A stretch of DNA of 64,000 bases. Source: Ciona intestinalis. Its lineage: Eukaryota > Chordata > Ascidiacea > Phlebobranchia > Cionidae. The number at the start of each line of letters is the position of its first letter. Position 1 is the first letter of the stretch. Under the pieces are notes generated by a model. That model had not been told where the DNA came from. It saw only the letters and a program-made list of their open reading frames with translations, and ran no database searches. The translations under genes were made by a program, and so were the position numbers. The DNA lies in NCBI RefSeq assembly GCF_000224145.3, contig NC_020169.2, forward strand, positions 1,215,479-1,279,478, read 5' to 3'. This document shows, in pieces, positions 11,586 to 24,975 of this stretch.

Positions 11586-14166
11586 AGCTTATTCAAAGCT
11601 GTAAAATCAAAGCCGACATTTTTTACCCTATAATTCCAAACCAATATAGCACCTTTTCTCACTGCTCTATTTTCTCCCCCAAACCACTAAGCCCCGCCTT
11701 AACCCCCTTGCTTTGTCAGCTTTGAATTTGCGGCTTTAAATTGCATGGAGACCGAGTGTGGCTGAGGTAGCGAAATGTAGAAATACTTTAAGATAAATTC
11801 AACCGAAGTTCGTCTTCTATCGTAAAAAAACACAACCTATAGCACGATATAGTGTCGCATACAGCACCTTACTTTAACACAACCAATCGATAACTATACT
11901 ATTCTAAGTCCAACGAGTCATACTTGGAATATATTTAATCCGGATGTCGATTTCTTGGAATTTATACTTCGTATTATCGATATATTTGAGATTATAATTG
12001 ATGACAACAAATAAGACTGACAACAACAACGAATTCCCATTTGCCCAATTATAACCAATGTAACAATTGCTTCTCGTCCCATTTGGCAGTAAACGAAGAA
12101 CCTTCAAATAATTATAAAACCGTATCCTCAGGACTACCATAGACTGTTGTTAATTGTTTAAAACAGGATCAGGATACTTGGATATTATGCGCTAAAGGTG
12201 TCCCATCTTCACTAAATATGATGATACGATATAGTTTAGGGTGGGGTAAGATGAAACATGTTTTTGTTTTCTTTTTACGTACCATTTGGTTGTAAGCAAA
12301 GAATATTTACGGGGTAAATAACCGTAGCGAAACTTTTTATGCACAGAGGGTTTATGCTGTATTTAGTTTCAATAAGTTGAGTTCAGTTTTATAAAATACG
12401 AAACTGAATCGTTTAATATGCGGTCGACATGGTCCCGTTATTTCCGCAAACGTCACAAACAAATATCTCAGCTCACATCCTGGTTGCCACGAGATACCTC
12501 GATTGTATAATTTGAGGCCTTTTATGCATTTCCTTGAACTGAGTATAAGCCCTACTATTCGACATGCGCTCATAGGAAAGTTTAGGAGTTGCCTGGATAA
12601 CACTGTCGCTGTATTAACTAAACAGCACAGCACAGCGAAACTATGCGCTGGTTTCGATGTGTTGTTTAATTAATACAGCGACAATATTATCAATCGGATC
12701 CTGGAGTTGGATCAATACATAGGCGGTTCGCAATGTTAGCATTTGGAAGTGGATCATATATACTGTCGTGTGCGCTTGCGACAAAAAATTGTTGGAAATT
12801 CAACAACAAAATATAATCCTTGTTAGGTTGGGAGAATTAGATGGTCGCCAGAGAGCGTTGCATGCGTAGGTAAAAATATTCAGTGAACCAGGTTACGTGG
12901 ATAAAAGGCGTTTGTATTTAATTTTTGTGCAACGTTCCGCAAAGTTGGCGCTGTAGTCAGCTTATGGTTATCGATGAGTCAGAAATTATGTTGGTTATGA
13001 AGAGGTCGTGCCTTACTCGTTATACGTTCCACATCGAGGTCGAAAAGTGACAAATTAAATTGCTTTGGTTCAGTAAAAGCTCATAGCCCGTGGTAAGAGT
13101 TGTGCAGCTAAATGTTTTGATAAGGTAACCCAATTTGTTATTGGGATGTTAGCATCACTACCGTGTTACCTGGTAAAGGAAATGATTATGAATCAGAGAA
13201 TACTACACATAGTGAATATACTTTTGTTCACAACAGGATAACGTAAATCACTGTTGCGGACTCGGTTAACATACATGTGCGGAGGTTTATTAAATAGAAT
13301 ACAGACAGAATTTACTCGATTTTAATCGCGTTTCGTTCGATCATTCCCTTTATATAGGTATTAATTGAAATTTAAAGGTGATTGTCGTATGAGATTCGAT
13401 ATGTAATTAGGTGCCCGCAGTTTTAGTAGCTGGAATTAAAAGATGTGTTTTTAAACCGTGGCTGGTGCGCGGTATACTTACCGTCGACGAAGGGAAAACT
13501 TGATCTAAAAATACAAGTTGCGCAATCGCCGGGTGTTTTCTCTGGCAGCAGTTTGGTGACAGCATACACGAAAACAAATTGTGCATCAAGCAAGACTGTT
13601 TTCGTGTCGTGTTAGTGTAACAAGCACAGCGTCAGTGTCTGTCTTATAAGCCTCATTAGACTGTATGATTTATGATTTACGTTTATGCTTATCGGTCCAA
13701 GAACGCTTTAATTTAACTGAGTTGCCGCGAGCTACGTTTATTTTCAAGGACTACGAAGTGTCAGCAGAGTGTCGAAAATATTTACGTCAGGTCAGCTTGG
13801 CCTTGTACAATTATCACGAATGGCCAAGAGCGTCAACTAACCGACCACTGAAGCGAATACAAACGTATACGAAAATTGTCTACGTGACAAATAGCCTTTT
13901 TTCATTAGTTCTGAAGTTCATGGCTTTCGTAAAAGCCGTTTGACACAGCATGCTAATTCAACCAAGCCGTGTAACGTATTATTTATTTAGCGGAAGTATA
14001 TCCAATGCACTTGGTCATGCTATAGTAGAATAAAAAAAAAATAAAATCAAAGCTATAAAACGGGGGGAGAAATCTTGCTACTTGTACTCGCTGTTTCTGT
14101 GTCGCGTTAGTTTAGTTTAGGGCGAATCCTGTGTTGTGGTATAATGACATTGCATTTGTTTTTCAG
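11586..14166. other. Intergenic stretch upstream of the GPCR
   Basis: No gene recognised on either strand. It holds two partial MITE copies (12073-12312). The longest open frames (13665-13943 plus, 12352-12633 minus) show no motif, no splice-consistent partners and no family resemblance. The sequence 'tttttcag' just before 14167 looks like a splice acceptor, so 5' UTR exons and the promoter of the GPCR probably lie within this stretch. Confidence 0.5.
12073..12312 (+). mobile_element. Two partial MITE copies (copies 3 and 4)
   Basis: 12073-12216 has the 'ctcgtcccatttggcagtaa' to 'ggtgtcccatcttc' core without a left end. 12232-12312 has a left end (agggtggggtaagatg) and then fades out after 'ttggttgtaagcaaagaata'. 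Confidence 0.7.
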
Positions 14167-14194
14167 GTGGTTTGTAAATAAGGTTAAGTTAATC

Positions 14195-17100
14195 ATGAGT
14201 TTTAACCTGACCACCGAATTTTCCCCAACTCAACTTTCCAACGTAACGGAAGGCACGAAATTAAATGCAGAGATTGGAGCCGTTCAAGTAGTAGAGTTGA
14301 TCTACCTGACGATCTTATGCGTTTTAGGATCAGTTGGAAATCTTGTTGTTATATTTTCAATAACACTCGAAAACCGAGTGCATTCCCATGGCAACATATT
14401 TGTAATTAACTTGGCTATAGCTGATTTGCTGGTGAGTCTTCTATATTTATCTAACATATAGGTTTCCTATACCGAGTGCATAAACAAGTCGTGTGTAAAA
14501 TAAACAGTATTTGTGGATATAGCAACCAGGGGATAAGTGATAACTTATAAAGTACTTTGTTCGGTTGTTGCTCAGCCGTGCGCAACTGACGTGACATAAT
14601 AGTGAATTCCTGTTGCGTAACAATGTTTGACGTAACACTCTACCTAAAGCTGCTAATCGGCAGTTACTAATAGGAGTATACGTTTGATGTATAGCACTGA
14701 CCCCATAAACACGCGTCCATGGCTTAGCTCAGGCTTAAAGGTGTTTGCTTTTTGAATACAACCTATTATTTTAAGGGAACGTATGGTTACGTGAACAATT
14801 TACAGTTTCCAGCCCAGTAAGTTATCGTTTATCTATTTTAGTTGGTACTGTACATCGTGTATCGACAGGTCTTTATCTAATATTAAATCTAATTTATTTT
14901 TCGAGTACAGGTTACTGGTTTTGTGGTGCCTACGGTTATGATCAACGTGATACAATCTGCCAATGCCTTGCCACCAATAGCTTGTACAATTGTCGGTTAT
15001 ACCGTGACAGTCACATGTACATGTTCGCTAAGTAACCTGACAGTAATCGCCATAAACAGGTAAATATTGTCGTATTTTGGGATTCACACATGTAATATAT
15101 ATTTCAGCTGTAGTAATAATGGACACGTTATACTCATGGCGCTATTTTAAAACTGAAATATATGTTTTGAATATAGAATGACTTTAAATATGTATGTATA
15201 AATTACACGTTACCATACATTGACGACTACAGCTGGTACTTAGCGACAACAGGTCAAGTTACCATGTATTCTACCGTAACGGCTCAGGTCAGCGTGTGAA
15301 AAGCTTACACATATCAGATTACAAATTTCAGCAAAAAATCGTCATAGCACGTATACCGTGCGTTTACACGGTTCATATCCGCCCCTTAAAAATGGGAGGC
15401 GCAGAAACGTGAACATTAACCCGCAATTGGCACATTATGAATCATTTGCGTAAGGTACACCATACACGCAACGCTCAAATACAAAAATAAGCTTGAGATA
15501 TAGTACGTTGGCCCAGTCCGCGCGGTCAATGCAAGCATAGTAAATGCCATGCTAAGCGTCATCTAAGAGTATGTAACTGATCATGTCTGTAGCATTTAGG
15601 ATTATTTAGTATTTATAATAAACTGATATGACGCTGGTTTTCCTGATCATTTTCAGTTTATTCACAAACATGTAGTGATCTCACGCACGCTTATGTTTCC
15701 CCGCATGTTATTTGGTGACTGTACCCGAATATTTGAGAAATTTCATGCCGCTAGTGACGTAATATAATGAAGAAATAAAACCGATATAGAACATTTTTAA
15801 CTAGCGTGTTACCGAAATACGTTTTGTATAGTGCAAAAACGTGAATAGCTATTACACATACCTACTAAGCAATATATATTAGCCTAGGGTGGGATGGGAC
15901 ACCTTTTCATTCACTATTTTCTCGTCTCATTTGGTAGTTAACAAAGACGCTTTAAAAAACTATTGAACCATATACTCACGACTCCCATAGACCGTTTTTA
16001 ATTGTTTAAAACCCGATTAGGATTTTTGGATATTATGTGCTAAAGGTGTCTTAATTTCCTCGACCCTACTACACTTAACTTTTATTATTAGCCGACAAAA
16101 TGTCATCAGAATATCGGCATTTGCATCCACACATACCAGTAAAGTACATGTCAGAGATAATTAGATGCCTGGTCCGATAATTTGATTTGGATTAATTCTA
16201 ACAAGTGTACATGCAACATAATGCCGCAAATGTTAAGCGTATCTATATTCCCCTTGGGTATTAGTGACCAATAGTTTGGTTCTTTCAGCAAGTATACGCA
16301 CTTGTACTCCGGGTCGAGGAAACGAAAAGTGACATCTGAGTAATTAGAAGAGAATTGCAACGGACAGTGCGTGTGATTTAATTTAACGAATGCCAACAAA
16401 TCGAAATCAACCCTTTTTTTAAATTCTGTGTTTCTTGCACAAACCGCAGTATTTTATTAACTGTAACGTTTTTTAACTACTGGGCTACTTTTACCGACAT
16501 TCTTCTTGAAGTGGTAAGTCTTGCATGGTAAAATAACAACGCGCTTAATTGGAACGCAAAACATGCTTCTGTTTTTTATTTTTATTTCCAACGAGCAGAA
16601 AAGTAAAAAAAAACGCTGTAGTCAAAAGCCGCAAATATATTATTTTGTAAATGCACTTTTCAAAAGCAAGGCCACTCGTTAAAAAGCGAGGCTTGAGATT
16701 ATACGTTGCAGGTTGCATAGACCTTTTTTAAAAATAAAATCGAGTACAATTCGGTCATACCGTATTAGGAATGACACACTTTTGTTATTAATTTCTTTTT
16801 AATTCGTGTCTTTTATAAACTAGAAAAATACAACTGTAAAAAGCTAACGCCACAAAAAAAAACAATACTACGACCACGACGCATATACGCAAAACAGACA
16901 AAGAATGATTAGGGAACAAGTTAAATAGCTTCACTAAAATACACCAAGCCGTGTATAAACGCAGGCATGGTATTTGCTGTCAAATGAGGAAAATAAATAA
17001 AGACTGCAAACTTTTATACGTTCAAGTTAAACTTATGAAAACCTAACTTGACGGTAAACGATTCTGTAATTTTAATTTGTTTTTTATTTTTAAGGTTTTG

Positions 17101-20100
17101 GGCGGTCGTGCGCAGCAAAACGTACACTCAGAATTTTACTCGAAAGCGAGTTTATTTGATGATGATAGCGACGTGGGTTTGGTCCAATCTGCTTAGTATG
17201 CCATCTCTGATCGGATGGGGAAGGATTGGGTGAGTACATACACTGAAGTAGACGTTATTTAATCCGAGCCATATATGGGAAATTTTCGCGAGATTTTTAG
17301 TGCTTGAATCAGCATGTACTTTAAATAGATCTACGTTTTAAGACGCAGTGTTTGTTGCTATAAATTATTCTACATGTACGGCTTTTATATAAGGTACAGA
17401 ACTGTACTACATCAACCGCATTGTTTTTGTTTGTATAGCTTGGAGTATAAGTTGGAATTTTCTTTGCATGAAACAAATGAATGTAAACATTATGCGTCAC
17501 CATAGCTTCCTCCCTTTTAAAACGTTCACTTCCGTATACTCCAATGGAAATGTAAACGTCATCGCTTATACTATTCACAGAACCCTTTCCAATAGCTCGT
17601 GTATCCCGCGTACACTTACACTGATGCACAAACTTATAAACCAATAAACGCGTCAATATATTCTTGTTGTGTTAGTCGCAAGGCCAGTAGTGCAAGACTT
17701 GTTTAAAATATATATAGTAGGATGGGGGAAGATGGGACACCTTTTCATTCTATTTTCTCGTACATTTTGGTAGCAAACAAAAAACATTCTAGGAATTATA
17801 AAACCTTGTCCTCGCGACTTTCATAGACCATTGTTAATTGTTTAAAACACGATCAGGATATTTATATATTTCGTGCTAAAAGTGTCCCATCTCCTCCCCC
17901 CCCCACTATACAAGATTTTACGTGAAAGTGAAAAGATGTTTAAAACATAATGTGGTGGGAAATAAAACAACTCATATGATTAAAAAAAACTTTGCATCGT
18001 CTTTGTTTTTACAAATGAAAAAAAAGGGAATGAAAAATGTCCTATCTTTTCCAACCCAATACAAAATTTTAATCAACTATTTACTGACGACAAATTTAGT
18101 GTGGTTTTAAAAACAATCCCAAATTACTCAACCTTGTGAGCGCAAATATATTTCAAATCTTGCCACGGGTTACATATAACTGGTAAAACCCATGGAGAAC
18201 CGCCAGGCATATGTCGATACTTTGCGTCACAGTTCTTAGAATTTGTTTTCACTTAAGCTACAAGCAAGGCAAGTCTGCTGATAATCGATTTCGCTTATGC
18301 GATGAACAAATAAATACAACGGGATAACAAAACACCAAGGAAAGTTCGAAATTTATGTAAACTTATGTTATGATAATGTCTGGCTTTATTGTTTGAGTGA
18401 TGGCATCTAATGTATTTAATATTTAATTTTCAATTAATTTTTTATAATTTTTAGCTACGATGAAAAAATAATGGTATGTTCATGGGATGACACCTACTCA
18501 AGGTCATTTACGATTTTCATAACGGTTGGAGCAATCGTCCTCCCAGTTATCGTTATAGCGCTATGCTACTGGAAGCTGTTCATGTGAGTATATAAATATT
18601 TGAAGTTTGCATTGGCTTTTATAGTCAATTTGAATGTTTGGTCTTATTTCCACCATAGACGTATTCGTTTCAATTATATAATCGATTAAATGCACACAAA
18701 GTCTATTCGATTAAAATTGGCGACCAAGTTCCTGTCTTGGGAAAATTACACCAGCATATAACGATTCTAAAACTTGTAATTGGATCTACAAAAGAGAAGG
18801 AAAATAATTTGACGACCCTAATCCATAATCAAGGAAAATCAAATTTACCCACGCATGCCATTTATAATGCCGGTGTTATACGTAAATGTAGGCGGAACCT
18901 GGATTTTATCAGTCGGTACAGTGGTGGGCGTATATGTAACAGTTCACTTGGAAGCCATAACTTATATCGAAAAAAGAAATTAAAACTACGTCTGCTATAT
19001 AATACTAAGGAGTAAGATGGGATACCGTACAATACGCCCCGATTTTCCGGCAGCCCAAAGTTTAAAACACATTCATAGACGCAAACAAAAACACGAATGA
19101 CAAAAATAACCCACACGTCTTACAGCAAAACAAACAAAAACAGGAATGCAGACACATAAAAGTTTGGTTTCAATGTAGAATAACATGTCGTATATACGCA
19201 ATTAAACCTACCACAATGAATTAGGTTAAAAGTTACAACGGTAATCAATACACTAAGTATATGGATTTCTCCACGCGTAATCGGACTAATAGACTTCTTA
19301 ATCGATCCCAAGTTTCCAAGTTTTTTATAAGCGGTTAAAAAACTCAGTAATTATCCGGTTTATGTTTATATATCGACACTCGCTAAATCATTAATATTGT
19401 ATAAGATAAAACATTGTAAGGAACCACGACCGCAAACCAAGGATAAATTGCCTTATGGCTTTTTAATGAGCGCCCTTTCTATATCAACAAATAGTATTTA
19501 AATTTTAAGGCACTATATGCCAAACCAAATACCATCCGACTTGAAAAGCTAACGTTCGAATCTGCAGAGGAAAAACTGTCGACGTTAAAAAAAACAAATG
19601 ACAACGTGATAACTAAAAATCATTATATTTGACGAAAATAGTATTTTGAAACAAATATCCATAAACCGCGTGTATATTGAGCTATAAGTCCTCGGAAGAA
19701 CAACTCAGCGGGAAACGAAACTTGACAATCTTCTTAGGAGTTTAATGGAAATCTTTTACCATGAATCATGCGCGTGTTTCGCTTCAGTTTAACCACCGAC
19801 ACTATGTGGTCGATATTTTATCTTTCCTTGCTGTCTAACGATAACTGACATGATCCAAAACAGATGAATCGAATAAACGTTTTATCTTGGCATACCGGCA
19901 TAGTTGCATCGTTTTACCAAAGGTGTTCTGTTACATACACCTCGTGCCCGCTTATTTCCAGTTACCACGAATGTAACTTTATACGGGTCAATGTTTTTGG
20001 GAGGCTAGCCCAGCACTTACGCCCAGCGGTGGTAGCCTACTCTAACCGCTTTGAAATTGTAAAAGTGCGTGGGCTATAAAGAATATATATAGCACAGTGA

Positions 20101-23100
20101 AGTTGCGCAAATATTTTATTCATATTTTCATATATATTCTTTTGTAACGGGTGCAATTTGTTTAAAATTCAGGAAAATATAGCGGTGGCAATTTTCTAGA
20201 CCGTCATTAGAATTGGCAACGGTCTTCAGAAAAGCTAAAGTGCTAGGATTGTTTATAAAATATGCAGTCAAGGTTTTTATAGTAGATGAGGATAAAGTGA
20301 GACGTGGGGGTAATATGGGACACTTTTCTTTTACGACACCCTATTTGGTGATAAACACATAAAACTGTTACATGATTATTCGACAGTATTCTAACTATGC
20401 AAATCCTAGGTCAAAGCCACCTGATGTTACTGAATATTAAAAATCGATGTAAAAAATCGCCTAGTAAGTGCTCAATTTCCCCAACCCACTATATATTCGT
20501 AGAGTGTATTAAAAAATTACTGAAGGTTTTATATTTCAGGACCGTACGCAGCAGTGGCAGATGGGTTCGTAGCTTAAGCATGGGAAACTCCGCGTTCCAG
20601 AGCAACGAGCAGCATCGGAGGTCGGTTAGAAAGGAAAGGAATCTTTTACAAACATTGGCAACTACTGTTGCATTCTTTTGCGTCTGTTGGTTGCCCTATG
20701 GACTTTGTGTGTTGATAGATCCAGTCGGCGTACCTCCGTTGGCAAAGAAGGTATGTATGTAACATACAGTAAATGCAACGTTTAAATTTGAAACAAAAAA
20801 CAGGAATCCGGACGGGATACACAAACGTTTAAATGGAACAAGCGCTATATATAATAGGGTGGGGGGAGAAGATGGGACACTTTTTCATTTTACTTTCTCT
20901 TCTCATTTGGAAGTAAATTACAAAAAGTCAAAGCACTATTAAACCGTATCCTCTCGACTCGTATAGTCCGTTGTTAGTTGTTTAAAACACGATCAGGATA
21001 TTTGGATATTATGTGCTAAAGGTGTCCCGTCTCCCTCCACCCTATACCATACCATATAATTTAAACCACCACACTGGTGCCTTTCTACACTACATACTGT
21101 TGAACCGTTCCATTAGTTTTATGCAATTTTCAGCTTAATGCAGTTTATTTTGTGACAGGCTTGCGGTTGGTTAGGCTTGAGTAACTCTGCTGTAAACTTC
21201 GTAATCTACGGAGCCATGAACCCCGTATTTAGGAGGGGTTATCGCAATCTGTTTATTCTCGTGTTCCGTTGCAAACGACCAAACCGAATCACTTCTACTG
21301 CTCTACACGGCTCGCAATCCGATACCTTTTACAAGTAATTTAACTATTTTATACAAGTAATATCTATATAGACCAAAGTAAACGTATTGTTTGATACATA
21401 AATGACACAAATAGCGAACCTTAACAGTGCTTAGAATATAAGGCTCATGTGTTTTAAATTACATAATAATTGGTAGTATTTTAACGACTTAAAAGATTGT
21501 TCGCGTGCAATAAGGTAAAATTACCACAAAATCTTAATAAATACTTTCAGATCCAGAAAGAAGTCTATACCAACCACCCCTACACCGAATTCTGGCAACA
21601 AATTTCAAACACGGTGGAGCAGCCCAGGTGCTATTATTCATACAGCAAAGCAAAACTCGGCTGCTGAGATGAATCAGGTATGCAGTGACTCAAACTAGGT
21701 AACTCACTGGATATTTTTAACAGTAAGAATATAACAACACGTATACACAATAGCGGTGATAAACAATACATAAAGTTCGCAACCCTTTAACAATACCGGT
21801 AGCTTCGACAGTCTACTATAGGAACGTGTAACTGGTTAACTGCTTCCTGGTTGTTGATAACTCTTTGTTATATAGTAGGGTGGGGTAAGATAGGACATAC
21901 TTTAATTATCTTTTCCCGTCCAGTATAGTAGGAAACAAAGAATTTTTACAGAATTATTTAAACGTGACCTGGGGACCCTAATACAGTGATGTTAATTGTT
22001 TAGAATTAGGAAATGTGCGTTTTTAGGTGCTAATGGTATCTTAACTTATCCCACAGTACTATTAGATAATATATGATTTTACAAATTTACATGAACAAAC
22101 GATCATTCTGTTCTACATAACATAAGTTTTTCATTTCTGACTCAGTTCTGTTTTTGTTCGGTGTTGTTTATATACATGTTTCATTTACAATTCGCAAAAA
22201 AGTACACAAAAATGCATGATATTCAAACGAATTTCGTTAAAGCAAATTTGTTTAAAATCGCTCTGGTCGTATATACGTTTCGCTCGCCCAACCATTCGTA
22301 ACAGCTGATTCACCTTTTCTTTTACAACGCATGGCTAACTAACGTCACACCATTGACTGTAGGAACGTGATTCAAGTCGAAGACATTGCAAAGTTTGGTC
22401 AACAAATGTAACACCATGGGTAGCCGGTATTATAAATTTGTTTGTGTGAGCCTATACAGCGCATTTTGCTGCTGCCAAGAGTGATCTATATATAGATATA
22501 CTGTATTTAATGCATATTTTATACTGTTTTGTTCATAAAGTTCAACTTGCATGTTTATTGTTTACACATTATTTCAGTTTGCACGTTGTAAAATTGAACT
22601 CAATTCAGCTCGGTGTAAATGCGTTCATAAAAAAAAAACTTGTTGAGTTTATTTAACTTTCGGTTGATACGCAAACATCAAACCAATTATTGTTTAGCGG
22701 TGCATGGAACTGGACCTGTTTATCATGCGTAAATTTATAATACAATTAAAGACACCATGTTTCATACAGAGCAAGTTTCTCGACTCTAGAACTGAATCCC
22801 CGAAACACCAAAAGCAGCAACCGGAGACGCCGGAACACAAAAATACTCCAACTCTTTCCAAAATTGAAAAGGTGGTTTGACAATTAGAAATCAACCTTTG
22901 CACAATGAGGGACAGTTTATTCTGATATCACGATATATTTACCATATAATAGTAGAGTGGGGGGGAGACGGGTCGCCTTTTCTTTCTATTTTCACATTCC
23001 ATATGACAGTAAACAAAGAACATTAAAAAAATTATAAAACCGCATACCCACGACTCCCATAGACAATTGTTAATTGTTTAAAAGATTAATATACGATCAG

Positions 23101-24792
23101 GATATTTGTATATTATGCGCTATAGGTGTCCCGTCTTCCCCCTCTATTATATTACTGGGCAAACACATCTCACGATAATGCCGCGACCCTGGGTTCACCA
23201 ACAAAGTAACATACTTGATAGCTCGTAAGCTGGGACGAGGTGTATGAAACAGAACACCTGTGTTTAATTAACGACTGTCGTTTTCGGTCAAGCGAGGATA
23301 AAGTAAGTTACGTTCATTCATTCACTGGTAAGTCGTTCTAATCGTCTATACCATACAAAAAAAATAAAAAAAACTAGAAAAAAAACAATCACCGTGTTAA
23401 AATAGTTGGTAAATCGTAAGCTTACTTGGCGTTTATAAAATAAGTTACATCCATGCTTTAACGTCAATCGTTAATGTCCGACCACGCGCGGATAAATTGG
23501 CGTCATCATTCGCTTTTATTCATTTGAGTCAGATAAACCGGGATTTATTATATGTTAACAATTTGCTGTATATTTTTTTACTAAATAAATTATATGTTCT
23601 TATGTGCCAAGTAATTTAGCGTAAAATACATTATTGCCAGTTATATTATCAGTAAGTTTTTGTGCAGGCCATATCCCCTGCTCACTTATTTTCATTCAAA
23701 CGTTCTGAGACTGGAAGTGTTCGTAAAGTTGACAAGATTCGAAACGAAGCTGCAATATGGGAAGCTAGAAAGAAACGAAACAGTCTTATGTTATTGCAGG
23801 TAAAATTTAAAAAAAAATAAACAAAAGTCAAATTCAAAATTTTGACTTTTAAACTATATAGCAAATTGATGGATAAGCTAGCAAAATAAAAAACAAATGT
23901 GCAATACGTATAAATCTATAAGGCCTATATACCACACTATGGGAATTGTTCGTCCATGTAGAAACGGTGATATAAAATGGGACGGGGGTGTTTTCAAACC
24001 CTTTCTTGGTCCCGTTTGGTAGTACAAAATGTTGTTAAATTATATAACCATATTCTCATAACTTTAAAAGACAGTTGTTAATTTAAATATGGGATATAGA
24101 CTCTCACGATATTCCATCTTACCCCACAGTACTTACTTTATAGTATATGTGAGTCAGACCCCGTTTACAAAATAACACGACCACACTCACATTACACCAA
24201 CACTTGATAACACACTTAGCAGACGCACACAAGTGTACATCTAGTGTGTATACGAACTTAAGTTGTTGAAAAATACGATATATCAGTGTAGTATACACAA
24301 ACTGGTAAGTGGCCGTGTTTTTAATATCCACACTCTTTCCAAACCGCCACCAAATTTTGTTTTCCAATTGTATTTTTAACAATGCTTTTTAGAGTAGCAA
24401 GGATACGGTTATACAATTCTCTAAATATACTTTGTTTACAACTAAATCGCGATATAAAACAGAATGAACACATGACCAAACTTACCCCAACTAAAATATT
24501 GTTTAAATTTTAGATCGAACTCAGCGACGACGATGACTCCCCGATAAACAAAAGACGAACAAAATCGGAAATCCCATACGGGGTTACGAAGCCATGTATT
24601 CGACGTAACCCAAGCACACGTACCACGAATAGTCCGATTTTGCCCTTAAACAATAATATTAACCATGATTCTGCACATGAAATGCAAAACAACATATCTT
24701 CAAAACAGCAGGAAGCAGTATTGGAGGAAACAAAATCAGCAATGCAGGATTCTGATGATGACACTGTAATGATCACCAGTTCAGTTATTTAG
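14195..24792 (+). CDS. Class A GPCR, melatonin-receptor/Tre1-like, nine exons
   Basis: Exons: 14195-14431, 14911-15059, 17095-17229, 18455-18583, 20540-20750, 21159-21334, 21551-21677, 23668-23799, 24514-24792; 524 residues. The start at 14195 is chosen because it follows an acceptor-like tttttcag (14159-14166) and gives a short N-terminus with NLT and NVT glycosylation sites. Seven helices are visible: GNLVV in TM1, LAIAD in TM2, NRF in place of DRY after TM3, CWLPY in TM6, and NFVIY in place of NPxxY in TM7. An ECL2 cysteine (VCSWDD) can pair with a TM3 cysteine. NRY/NRF plus NxVIY is the pattern of melatonin receptors, GPR84 and the insect Tre1/Moody group; the ligand cannot be read from sequence. 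The tail (about 180 residues, last three exons) is polar, has DDDD and SDDD acidic clusters and ends TSSVI, which fits a class I PDZ ligand. MITE copies lie in six of the eight introns. Class A assignment is certain, subfamily is tentative. Confidence 0.85.
15880..16074 (+). mobile_element. MITE family copy 5
   Basis: Left end agcctagggtgggatgggac, right end 'cgaccctactacac', with the full core between. In GPCR intron 2. Confidence 0.85.
17709..17911 (+). mobile_element. MITE family copy 6
   Basis: Left end tatagtaggatgggggaaga, right end tcccatctcctccccccccc followed by actata. Near full length. In GPCR intron 3. Confidence 0.9.
19915..20080 (-). repeat. SINE copy, partial
   Basis: 'tacacctcgtgcccgcttat', 'cagttaccacgaatgtaact' and a head remnant 'agcggtggtagcctactcta'. 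In GPCR intron 4. Confidence 0.65.
20284..20496 (+). mobile_element. MITE family copy 7 (diverged)
   Basis: Recognisable ends ('gtgggggtaatatgggacac' and 'tttccccaacccactatata') with a strongly altered middle. It lies just 43 bp before GPCR exon 5. Confidence 0.65.
20849..21056 (+). mobile_element. MITE family copy 8
   Basis: Left end tatataatagggtgggggga, right end ggtgtcccgtctccctccac. Near full length. In GPCR intron 5. Confidence 0.9.
21869..22070 (+). mobile_element. MITE family copy 9 (diverged)
   Basis: Left end tatagtagggtggggtaaga, right end 'taacttatcccacagtac'. In GPCR intron 7. Confidence 0.8.
22945..23153 (+). mobile_element. MITE family copy 10
   Basis: Left end 'atagtagagtgggggggaga', right end 'ggtgtcccgtcttccccctc'. 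The core is near full length, with a small insertion near 'ttgtttaaaag'. Next to a SINE in GPCR intron 7. Confidence 0.85.
23165..23335 (+). repeat. SINE copy, plus orientation, 3' half
   Basis: 'gacgaggtgtatgaaacaga', 'cgactgtcgttttcgg', 'gataaagtaagtta' and the tail 'cgttcattcattcact'. This is the reverse orientation of most other copies in the window. Confidence 0.7.
23966..24137 (+). mobile_element. MITE family copy 11 (diverged)
   Basis: 'ggtcccgtttggtagta', 'ataaccatattctcataact' and right end 'ccatcttaccccacagtact'. In GPCR intron 8. Confidence 0.65.
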
Positions 24793-24975
24793 GTTAAGTG
24801 TTGTTATTAATCAACGTTATAGTATTAAATTTTAGATCCTTTTTTGCAAAATACAAATCAGCACTTTGTTTATAACAAATCTACTCGTTGTTTTTCAAAT
24901 AAATTCTTAACGTTTATCGTTAAAGCTATAAACCACTGTGCAATAAATAGAGAACAAATGTATAATGTTGGAGTA
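24793..24975 (+). other. GPCR 3' UTR with polyadenylation signals
   Basis: AATAAA occurs at 24898-24903 and again near 24940, within 150 bp after the stop codon at 24790-24792. Confidence 0.5.

Noticed and set aside
12352-12633. 93-codon minus-strand frame
   Set aside because: No recognisable domain; cysteine and basic residues scattered as in random translation.
13665-13943. 92-codon plus-strand frame upstream of the GPCR
   Set aside because: No motif, no good splice or start context and no family resemblance; likely chance.
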